DNA from: an uncultured Clostridia bacterium
Lineage (GTDB): Bacteria > Bacillota > Clostridia > Oscillospirales > Ruminococcaceae
Direction: 5' to 3'
NCBI GenBank assembly: GCA_937907305.1
Contig: CALERQ010000166.1
Coordinates: 1 to 5,577 of the forward strand
DNA: 5,577 nt
Shown: piece after piece, positions 1 through 4,922 of the stretch
How the letters are laid out: each line of letters opens with the position of its first letter
How positions within the stretch are numbered: position 1 is the first letter of the stretch
Program-made: the position numbers and the translations under genes
Notes under the pieces: model-generated
What the model was told of the DNA's origin: nothing
Database searches by the model: none
What the model saw: the letters and a program-made list of their open reading frames with translations, nothing else

Positions 1-2
1 TA

Positions 3-797
3 AAAATGTTGCTGAAGCCGGGTGCGGAGGTGCACAGCTATGAGCCAACCCCGCAGGATATTATAACGGTACAGAACTGTGATGTGTTCCTTTATATTGG
101 CGGCGAATCGGATGAATGGGTGCGGAATGTGTTGGAATCGGTAGATACCAGCCAAATGCAGGTGGTGGCACTGATGGACTGTGTAGAAGCAGCGGAGGAA
201 GCAAAAAGCGGTTTTGCGTGGAACGGCGAGCATGGCCACAACCACGATGGGCATGACCATATGGATGCCGAATATGATGAGCATATCTGGACCTCGCCGA
301 AGAATGCCATGAGGATGATCGAGGCGATCAATGAAGCGATGCAGGCAGCAGATGTAAGCCATACGGACGCCTATCAAGGCCGTGCAGAGCTTTATACCGA
401 AAAGCTGCGTGCGTTGGACAGTGAACTGGCCCAAACGGTGAAGGAGGCAAAGCGTGATCTGCTTGTTTTTGCGGATCGGTTCCCCTTTTTGTACCTGGCG
501 AGGGACTATGGACTGGAGTACTATGCAGCTTATCCGGGCTGTTCCTCTGAGGCAGAGCCTAGTGCCGCAACTGTTGCAGCCATTATAGAAGAAGTAAAGG
601 AAAGCGGAGTGCCTGTAGTCTTTTACATTGAGCTTTCCAACCGGCTGATGGCGGATACCATTGCGGAGGCAACCGGCGCCGAGGAACTGCTGCTTCATTC
701 CTGTCAGAATGTTTCCAAGGAGGAATTCGAGAGGGGAGAGAGTTATCTCTCCTTGATGGGGCAGAATATTGAAAACCTGAAAATAGCACTGAACTAA
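3..797 (+). CDS. Zinc/metal ABC transporter substrate-binding protein (ZnuA/AdcA-like), 5'-truncated by window edge
   Basis: This is the extracytoplasmic metal-binding component of a ZnuABC-type importer, normally a membrane-anchored lipoprotein in Gram-positives. Counting from the ATG at 6, the visible part has 263 residues. The family is usually about 310-330 with its signal peptide, and the frame is open back to the window edge, so the real start lies upstream and this ATG is internal. Family signs: PGAEVHSYEPTPQD, whose His10 matches the first metal ligand; a His-rich loop at 76-85 (HGHNHDGHDH); DEHIWTSP with His93 as the second ligand; FADRFPF near 155-161; YPGCSSEAEPS near 176-186; LLHSCQNV with His231 as a likely further ligand; and the typical C-terminus with ESYLSLM and ENLK. 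The His-rich loop favours zinc. The permease and ATPase genes are not in view: a terminator follows directly, so this is the last gene of its transcript here. Family assignment is firm; zinc as substrate is inferred. Confidence 0.93.
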   Translation, partial: KMLLKPGAEVHSYEPTPQDIITVQNCDVFLYIGGESDEWVRNVLESVDTSQMQVVALMDCVEAAEEAKSGFAWNGEHGHNHDGHDHMDAEYDEHIWTSPKNAMRMIEAINEAMQAADVSHTDAYQGRAELYTEKLRALDSELAQTVKEAKRDLLVFADRFPFLYLARDYGLEYYAAYPGCSSEAEPSAATVAAIIEEVKESGVPVVFYIELSNRLMADTIAEATGAEELLLHSCQNVSKEEFERGESYLSLMGQNIENLKIALN

Positions 798-809
798 AAC
801 AGAAATAAA

Positions 810-851
810 GCCGACCAGGTATACAGCCGCTGTAACCCTGGTCGACTTTTT
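810..851 (+). terminator. Rho-independent terminator after the metal-binding protein gene, probably bidirectional
   Basis: The arms at 810-819 and 837-846 pair over 10 positions with one mismatch. Inside them a second stem, TACAG/CTGTA (822-826 with 830-834), closes on a three-base loop. TTTTT follows at 847-851, as expected for intrinsic termination of the rightward gene, which ends 12 bases before the stem. On the minus strand the same stem is followed by GGCTTTATTTCTGTTTT, so it could also end leftward transcripts from the ABC remnant, whose stop codon lies at 854-856. Confidence 0.85.
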
Positions 852-853
852 AT

Positions 854-1050
854 TCAGGATTGCGGAAGGGAAGGGCTCTGCAATTTCCAACCTACCGTCT
901 GCTTTCGTTCACTGATGAAGCGACGATAAATTCCGTCCTGTTCCATCAGTTCATCATGTGTTCCTTGCTGGGCGATTTACCCTTTATCTACTATGAGAAT
1001 TTGATCGGTGTGGCGTGCGTTCTTCAGCCGGTGGGCAATCATAATGAGAT
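854..1050 (-). pseudogene. C-terminal remnant of an ABC exporter ATPase (fused permease/ATP-binding type)
   Basis: Read leftward, the frame gives IMIAHRLKNARHTDQIL, then IVDKG, a TAA stop (979-977), then IAQQGTHDELMEQDGIYRRF and a short tail ending at TGA 856-854. This is the last part of a nucleotide-binding domain: the switch (H-loop) His sits in IAHRL, followed by the D-loop-distal strand and the G-T-H-D-E-L-M helix typical of multidrug/IrtAB-like exporters with fused membrane and ATPase domains. About 60 codons remain of a protein normally near 580-600 residues. Walker A, signature and Walker B motifs and all membrane segments are missing. The in-frame TAA, where relatives usually have DKGRI or DKGKI, is a separate inactivating change. 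Upstream the frame runs straight into the ECF remnant. It is not a functional gene. The exact subfamily is uncertain. Confidence 0.82.
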
Positions 1051-1278
1051 ACCCCAACATCATAGCCCAGATAGCCCAGTGCTTTTATACCTTGGCCAGC
1101 ATAAGCAGGCACACAGGCCCGCACAACAGGGCGCTGCTTACCGGCATGTAGAAGGTCAGAACCGGATTGGGTGCAAAAAAGATGGCCCCCACCAGGGCGA
1201 ACACCAGAAAAAAGCGGAAAAGATGCTGATGGTCAACAGATCCTTGACTGTCAGGCCTTTTTGACTGGTCATTTGCAT
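1051..1278 (-). pseudogene. N-terminal remnant of an MptD/Trep_Strep-family ECF transporter S component
   Basis: Starting at ATG 1278-1276, with AAGGA about 10 bases upstream, the minus strand reads MQMTSQKGLTVKDLLTISIF, a typical beginning for these vitamin/cofactor-uptake S components. At the T run (minus strand, around 1210-1205) the frame breaks. In another frame the family sequence continues as LVFALVGAIFFAPNPVLTFY, then MPVSSALLCGPVCLLMLAKV. A TAA (1087-1085) stands where a Pro-like codon is expected, followed by KHWAIWAMMLG, after which the text changes to ABC ATPase. Hydrophobic stretches correspond to the first two or three membrane helices. About 76 of the usual ~190-200 codons remain. 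A ribosome starting here would make only about 40 residues, ending at TGA near 1158-1156. Family recognition is by pattern memory and fairly strong; the substrate is unknown. Confidence 0.78.
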
Positions 1279-1309
1279 AGCGGTTTTTCCTTTTCTGTAA
1301 AACGACGAT

Positions 1310-1338
1310 TTGACTTTTTTTACGCCATTTGCTATAAT
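1310..1338 (+). promoter_or_regulatory. Near-consensus sigma-A promoter, rightward
   Basis: TTGACT at 1310-1315, a 17-base spacer, and a perfect TATAAT at 1333-1338. Transcription would start near 1345, inside the palindrome that follows, and read into the truncated AraC gene starting at 1457. The promoter is better preserved than the genes around it. Confidence 0.75.
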
Positions 1339-1361
1339 TGAGTTAGCTGAAGCTAACTAAA
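1338..1361. promoter_or_regulatory. Palindromic operator-like site overlapping the transcription start
   Basis: AGTTAGCT-GA-AGCTAACT (1341-1358) is a perfect inverted repeat with 8-base arms and a 2-base centre. Beyond one mismatch (1340/1359) two more pairs match, so the arms approach TTTAGTTAGCT. It begins directly after the -10 TATAAT, a classic repressor position, and lies between the divergent AraC and ECF remnants, so it could have controlled both. The TTAG/CTAA half-sites loosely recall DtxR/IdeR-type metal boxes, but the spacing differs and I cannot name the protein. Confidence 0.6.
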
Positions 1362-1456
1362 AATGAGAATATCGCGCGAGGTTAATCCCTGCAATGCCAA
1401 GCGGAACTTTCTGCCGAATCGTTGCTTCAACTTGTCTGATCATTGCAAGAGGAACA

Positions 1457-1705
1457 ATGAAAAACAATATACTACAAGATTACTGCATACCGTTTCTGGA
1501 GCAGAATTGCTTTCGGCCGGTTCTCTGCCCAGAACAGTACAGTCCGGTAGGGCGTTGTTGGGAGATAGAGTTGGCGCTGGGCGAGGGAGGTTACTGGGTC
1601 TATGCCGAGCAATACCTTTTTGATATTAAGATTCATGGCTTCTATTTTCATGAGGATTTCTGTCTCGAAATGGACATCCCGGAGTGCATCAGTCTCCAGC
1701 GGTAG
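1457..1705 (+). pseudogene. Truncated AraC-family transcriptional regulator (N-terminal fragment)
   Basis: The ATG at 1457 has AGAGG four bases upstream and gives 82 residues: MKNNILQDYCIPFLEQNCF, then CPEQYSP, WEIELALGEGGYWVYAEQYL, FDIKIHGFYFHEDF and PECISLQR before TAG at 1703-1705. This matches the N-terminal sensory region of a group of clostridial AraC regulators encoded beside MptD-type ECF S components and ABC exporters. Full-length members are roughly 300 residues and carry two helix-turn-helix motifs at the C-terminus. None of that is present, so the product could not bind DNA in the usual way. Nothing clearly recognisable as the lost half follows before the oxidoreductase gene. The open frame can be extended upstream to 1394, but that stretch lacks family character and a ribosome site. 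Whether the fragment is expressed is unknown. Confidence 0.75.
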
Positions 1706-1763
1706 GGCTGGATGAGAAGTCATGAATAATATTCCAGATTAATCTGATAAAGGAGAGTTGGAT

Positions 1764-2690
1764 GTGAAAATCTTAGTATTTGGTGCAGGGGTGCTTGGCT
1801 GCAACCTTGCAAGAAATCTGTTTCGTGCGGGAAAAGATGTAACACTGTTGGCCCGGGGAAATTGGGCGGAGGAAGTCAAAAAGAATGGTCTGCGGATCAA
1901 GGACAAGTTTCCTCCTCGTTTGTCGGTTAGCCGAATACCTGTAGTGACCGAGCTGAAACCGGAAGATTCATACGATGTGATTTTTGTGGTTATGCGCTAT
2001 ACGCAGATTGGAGCAATATTTGATACCCTGCGGGAGAGCCAAACGAAGAACATTGTTTTTGTGGGAAATAATGTGCGCGCAAAAGTGACCGCTGCCCAGT
2101 TGCCGGAGAAAAATGTAATGTTTGCCTTTGCATCCTCAGCGGGACAGCGGGAGCGCGACCATGTGGCATCTATTGATTTGAAAAAAATCACCATTGGTCA
2201 ACTTGCTGGTGCGCCATCCAATGAACAATTGATAGGAGAGATTTTTGGCAGCACAAAATACAAAGTGACCTATGAACCAAACATGGGAGACTATCTTCTT
2301 TGCCATGCTGCGTTCGTGCTGCCGGTAGCCTTTGCGTGCTACAAGACGGATGGAAATCTGAAGAAACTCAAGAGTGATACAACATATCTAAGCAGGCTGA
2401 TTGATGCCAATATCGAGGGTTACCGTACCATAAGAAATGCCGGACACGAGATATTACCGAAATCGGATGCGGATTTTGAAGGTGAAGCGTATCGCAAGAC
2501 TTGTTTACGTTTTTTCAAACTTATGTGCGCGACAGGTCTTGGGAGAATCTGCGCCTCCGACCATGCAATGAATGCGGTGGATGAAATGAGCGCACTGAAT
2601 CGGGATCTAAAACAATTCTTTGATGAAAATGGTGCAAAATATCCGGTATGGCAGGAGCTTGAAAAGGATGCTGAAGGATATTTGGAATGA
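1764..2690 (+). CDS. Ketopantoate reductase-like NAD(P)-dependent oxidoreductase (ApbA/PanE family)
   Basis: A 308-residue cytoplasmic protein of the usual length for the 2-dehydropantoate 2-reductase fold. The GTG at 1764 is chosen as start because AGGAG (1751-1755) lies 8 bases ahead of it; the in-frame TTG at 1758 would be only 2 bases from that site. The protein then opens MKILVFGAGVLG with the dinucleotide-binding Gly-x-Gly-x-x-Gly at residues 7-12, followed by LLARG (28-32) at the end of the second strand, where NADP specificity is set. YDVIFVVMRYTQ (70-81) and VGNN (100-103) match the conserved core. The helical C-domain starts near 170. There GDYLLCHAAFVLPV stands where E. coli PanE has its catalytic Lys-x-x-x-Asn; by my alignment these are Tyr and His. 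It is probably a paralogue acting on another 2-oxo acid or hydroxy acid. It is visibly more AT-rich than the spoIIIA genes and stands alone between a decayed locus and a terminator. Confidence 0.85.
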   Translation: MKILVFGAGVLGCNLARNLFRAGKDVTLLARGNWAEEVKKNGLRIKDKFPPRLSVSRIPVVTELKPEDSYDVIFVVMRYTQIGAIFDTLRESQTKNIVFVGNNVRAKVTAAQLPEKNVMFAFASSAGQRERDHVASIDLKKITIGQLAGAPSNEQLIGEIFGSTKYKVTYEPNMGDYLLCHAAFVLPVAFACYKTDGNLKKLKSDTTYLSRLIDANIEGYRTIRNAGHEILPKSDADFEGEAYRKTCLRFFKLMCATGLGRICASDHAMNAVDEMSALNRDLKQFFDENGAKYPVWQELEKDAEGYLE

Positions 2691-2729
2691 AAAATTGTGT
2701 GTCATTCAAGCCCAAGCAATGAAACAAAA

Positions 2730-2755
2730 AATGAATACTGCAGCGTGTATTCATT
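2730..2755. repeat. Inverted repeat / hairpin downstream of the oxidoreductase gene
   Basis: AATGAATAC (2730-2738) and GTATTCATT (2747-2755) are perfectly complementary over 9 bases around an 8-base loop. No T run follows, so it is not a standard terminator by itself. It sits 5 bases before the stronger hairpin and may protect the 3' end of the transcript or be incidental. Confidence 0.5.
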
Positions 2756-2760
2756 GAGAC

Positions 2761-2820
2761 GCCCTTTATTTGCTGGATAGTAGTTATACTGTCTAACAAA
2801 TAAAGGGCAGTTTGTTTTGG
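2761..2820 (+). terminator. Probable rho-independent terminator between the oxidoreductase gene and spoIIIA
   Basis: GCCCTTTATTTG (2761-2772) pairs perfectly over 12 bases with CAAATAAAGGGC (2797-2808). Inside, GATAGTA and TACTGTC form a further 7-pair stem (one G-U) on a GTTA loop, giving one long hairpin. The downstream tract AGTTTGTTTT is T-rich but interrupted by Gs, so termination strength is uncertain. It isolates the spoIIIA operon from upstream transcription. Confidence 0.7.
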
Positions 2821-2860
2821 CTTGTTAGGCTTATTGGTATGCGGTTGGCCTACTTCAACA

Positions 2861-2890
2861 TGCATAAAACCTGTCCCTGTACCATATGAT
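2861..2890 (+). promoter_or_regulatory. Sigma-E-like sporulation promoter for the spoIIIA operon
   Basis: TGCATAAA (2861-2868), a 14-base spacer and CATATGAT (2883-2890) fit the mother-cell sigma-E pattern (ATA-containing -35; -10 of the form CATAnnnT). The start point would fall near 2897, just ahead of the ribosome site AAGGAGGG (2903-2910). In Bacillus subtilis the spoIIIA operon is transcribed by sigma-E, so position and gene content agree. The match is by eye. Confidence 0.62.
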
Positions 2891-2914
2891 GTACCAAAGG
2901 ACAAGGAGGGACCA

Positions 2915-4360
2915 ATGATGTGGGATGTCCAAAAGCTTTTAGGCCAGTTGCCGCAGACGGTTGCCACTATTTTGTGGCGGGCCGCACCGACGCTGCTGGA
3001 ACAAATGACAGAAATTCGCCTGCGGGCGGGTCAGCCACTGGCGGTTACGGCCAGGGAACGGACACTATTCCTTTCTAAATCAGGCACAGTTGTACCGGCA
3101 GAGCAGGGCTTTATAATACCGCAAGAGCTGGTGCAGGAGACAATGCTTTCGCTTTGTGGGCACTCGCTGCACGGGATAGAAAAAACGCTGGAGCAGGGCT
3201 TTTTTACGGCGCAGGGCGGGTTTCGTATTGGGGTGTGCATGCAGCCTTATGCCGCGCGGCAGGGGCGTGCGCTGTCGCTTTGCATTCGATTGCCAAGGGA
3301 AGTTATTGGGGCGGCATCTGATATTTATTCTATTTGGCAGTGTTCACAAGGGCTAATTTTAGCTGGGCCGCCAGCCAGCGGAAAAACCACCATTTTGCGG
3401 GATCTGTGCCGGTTGATCTCTTTCGGGGAAGGAAGAACACCCACTCGAACCGTCCTGATAGATGAACGCAATGAGCTGGGCGGCTGGGATGGTGAAAAAT
3501 GCGCATTCCAGTTGGGCCCCAGTACAGATATCCTTAGTGACCTACCTAAGGTGGAAGCCGTTATGCGGGCAGTTCGTACCCTTTCGCCACAGGTTATTCT
3601 ATGTGATGAGATTGCAGATGAATATGAAGCAACAGCTATACAGTATGCTTTTTTCTGTGGGGTGCGCTTTGTGGTTACGGTACACTGCGGCGGAGGTCAG
3701 GAACCATTTTATAACGCTATGCTGCGTAAATTGATGCAAACCGGAGCGTTCAGTCATCTTTATTTGCTGAGGCAGTCGGCGGGAAAAGTAAGTGGAACGG
3801 TGGTGACAAAGGATGAGTATGGTCGTAAAGCTGCTGGGCTCTATGCTGATTTTGGGCGGATGCACGATGATGGGCTTTACCCTGGCGGGGCGGCTTCGCA
3901 CCCGGCGGCAGATGGCAGCTCTGCTGGGACGCTACTGGGGGGATTTTCTGCGGCAGATGGAACTGACTGCCCAGCCGCCTGCGCGGATTGCTGCGGTGCT
4001 GGCAGAACAAAGCGCTTATCGAGAATTAACCTTTGCGCAGGAATTGGTGGCCCGGCCGGAGGAGGACTTTGGAATGGCATTGATCGATACAATGCAAAGG
4101 ACAACACTGCCGGAAGCGTTCCAAAAGGTAATGATGGTGCCATTGACGGAGGTACTGGGGTATACCCCGATGGAAACCGAGAAGCAGGCACTGATAGCGG
4201 TATTGACAGCCCTGCGGCAGGAGGAAAAATACTGGACAGAGCAGGAGAACCGACAGGGGATGCTTTTCCGGCGGTTGGGAATGCTGGGTGGACTGGCGTT
4301 GGTGGTTCTGCTCATCTGATGGAGGAAACAGCATGGAAGTGGATCTCATCTTCAGAATAG
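2915..4360 (+). CDS. spoIIIAA: Stage III sporulation protein AA (SpoIIIAA), ATPase; frame lacks its expected stop
   Basis: SpoIIIAA is the cytoplasmic ATPase of the SpoIIIA-SpoIIQ channel and resembles type II/IV secretion ATPases. The start at 2915 (or the adjacent ATG at 2918) follows AAGGAGGG by a proper distance; earlier in-frame starts have no ribosome site. Motifs in order: TEIRLRAGQPLAV (32-44); EQGFFTAQGGFRIGV (93-107); Walker A GPPASGKTT (151-159); DERNE (183-187); Walker B VILCDEIA (227-234); VVTVHCGG (253-260), corresponding to the usual TAHG sensor region. The recognisable protein ends near residue 300 (about base 3820), matching the family length of about 300-330. The frame as given nevertheless stays open to TAG at 4358-4360. 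The extra ~180 residues are Gly/Ala/Asp-rich, unlike any SpoIIIA sequence, and simply read spoIIIAB in another frame. I regard the tail as not biological, or as the result of a missing stop or one-base indel near 3780-3825. Gene identity is certain; the 3' end is not. Confidence 0.85.
   Translation: MMWDVQKLLGQLPQTVATILWRAAPTLLEQMTEIRLRAGQPLAVTARERTLFLSKSGTVVPAEQGFIIPQELVQETMLSLCGHSLHGIEKTLEQGFFTAQGGFRIGVCMQPYAARQGRALSLCIRLPREVIGAASDIYSIWQCSQGLILAGPPASGKTTILRDLCRLISFGEGRTPTRTVLIDERNELGGWDGEKCAFQLGPSTDILSDLPKVEAVMRAVRTLSPQVILCDEIADEYEATAIQYAFFCGVRFVVTVHCGGGQEPFYNAMLRKLMQTGAFSHLYLLRQSAGKVSGTVVTKDEYGRKAAGLYADFGRMHDDGLYPGGAASHPAADGSSAGTLLGGFSAADGTDCPAACADCCGAGRTKRLSRINLCAGIGGPAGGGLWNGIDRYNAKDNTAGSVPKGNDGAIDGGTGVYPDGNREAGTDSGIDSPAAGGKILDRAGEPTGDAFPAVGNAGWTGVGGSAHLMEETAWKWISSSE
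3819..4319 (+). CDS. spoIIIAB: Stage III sporulation protein AB (SpoIIIAB)
   Basis: From the ATG at 3819 it gives 166 residues, close to the ~171 of B. subtilis SpoIIIAB. AAAGGA lies 5 bases upstream and the protein then begins MVVKLLGSMLILGG, as in the family. An ATG at 3813 would add two residues. It has an N-terminal membrane helix (about 5-24), a cytoplasmic helical domain with the conserved Gln-Met-Glu-Leu and Pro-x-x-R pattern near 46-56, and a C-terminal helix in LGMLGGLALVVLLI. This two-ended membrane protein resembles GspF-like platform proteins and is thought to anchor the channel and contact the SpoIIIAA ATPase. The gene lies wholly inside the over-extended spoIIIAA frame, so length-based gene callers may skip it. 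Its homology and codon sense show it is the real gene of this interval. Confidence 0.92.
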   Translation: MVVKLLGSMLILGGCTMMGFTLAGRLRTRRQMAALLGRYWGDFLRQMELTAQPPARIAAVLAEQSAYRELTFAQELVARPEEDFGMALIDTMQRTTLPEAFQKVMMVPLTEVLGYTPMETEKQALIAVLTALRQEEKYWTEQENRQGMLFRRLGMLGGLALVVLLI

Positions 4361-4551
4361 CGGCGATTGGTATTATCGTATCGGTGCTGTATCAGGTACT
4401 GCTGCGCTCCGGCCGGGAGGAACAGGCTATGCTTACTTCCCTGGCCGGGCTTATCGTGGTGCTTACCATGCTTATTTATGAGATCAGCGGTCTTTTTGAT
4501 ACCGTCAAGGAAGTGTTTGGGCTGGTGATGTTATGGAAATTACCGCTTTAA
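4333..4551 (+). CDS. spoIIIAC: Stage III sporulation protein AC (SpoIIIAC)
   Basis: A 72-residue membrane protein, near the 68 of B. subtilis. GGAGG (4321-4325) lies 7 bases ahead of the ATG and decides the start; it directly follows the spoIIIAB stop. Sequence marks are MEVDLIFRIAAIGIIVSVL, RSGREEQAML (about residues 25-34) and SLAGLIVVLTMLIYEISGLF. Two membrane helices (about 5-23 and 35-54) flank the conserved Arg-Ser-Gly-Arg-Glu-Glu loop. With SpoIIIAD it forms part of the membrane sector of the SpoIIIA channel; its exact role in transport is not settled. It overlaps spoIIIAD by 19 bases. Confidence 0.93.
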   Translation: MEVDLIFRIAAIGIIVSVLYQVLLRSGREEQAMLTSLAGLIVVLTMLIYEISGLFDTVKEVFGLVMLWKLPL

Positions 4552-4922
4552 TTGTGATGTGTATCATCACAGCGCTGCTGGCGCTTTCGCTGCGGGGCCA
4601 GCGGCCGGAGTTCGCTATGCTGCTTTCCCTGGGGTGCGGACTGTTTGTACTGATGTACCTGTTGGGGCAGATGAAGGGCATCTTTTCCGGACTGGAGGAC
4701 GTTCTATCTGAGCTTTCCGGGCAAGGTGAACTGACTGCCATCATTCTAAAGGCATTAGGTGTCTGCATCGTGGCAGAGTTGGGCAGTCAGTGCTGCCGGG
4801 ATGCCGGAGAAACAGCTATTGCTGCTAAGGTGGAGCTGGCTGCCAAAGCCGCGCTGGTGCTGATGAGTATGCCGGTTTTTTCCTCATTACTGGAAATGGC
4901 CGGGGAGCTGCTGCGCCTATGA
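4533..4922 (+). CDS. spoIIIAD: Stage III sporulation protein AD (SpoIIIAD)
   Basis: A 129-residue polytopic membrane protein (about 133 in B. subtilis). It begins MEITALIVMCIITALLALSL inside the end of spoIIIAC, with only a weak GGTG upstream, so translation is probably coupled to spoIIIAC. Family marks are RGQRPEFAMLLSLGCGL (about 21-37), ILKALGVCIVAELGSQCCRD (about 71-90), and DAGETAIAAKVELAAKAALV (about 90-109). Hydrophobic segments near 4-20, 27-47, 70-84 and 100-118 suggest three or four helices. It works with SpoIIIAC in the channel's membrane part. Its TGA overlaps the spoIIIAE start as ATGA. Confidence 0.93.
   Translation: MEITALIVMCIITALLALSLRGQRPEFAMLLSLGCGLFVLMYLLGQMKGIFSGLEDVLSELSGQGELTAIILKALGVCIVAELGSQCCRDAGETAIAAKVELAAKAALVLMSMPVFSSLLEMAGELLRL

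Noticed and set aside
860..1264. Plus-strand open frame of 134 codons
   Set aside because: It is the antisense of the ECF/ABC remnants. It has no ribosome site, its composition is unlike a protein, and the minus strand shows clear family motifs.
1363..1623. Plus-strand frame of 86 codons starting just after the operator
   Set aside because: It overlaps the AraC fragment in another frame, has no Shine-Dalgarno and no recognisable motifs.
1758..1763. TTG start for the oxidoreductase at 1758
   Set aside because: Only 2 bases separate it from AGGAG; the GTG at 1764 has an 8-base spacing and gives the standard MKILVFGAG beginning.
2822..2914. Upstream extension of spoIIIAA to a TTG at 2822
   Set aside because: The added 31 residues precede the family N-terminus and cross the sigma-E-like promoter, while a strong ribosome site lies right before 2915.
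3750..4349. Several minus-strand open frames of 86-107 codons across spoIIIAB
   Set aside because: They lie in different frames opposite a well-supported gene, show no motifs or ribosome sites, and reflect the GC-rich, stop-poor composition.
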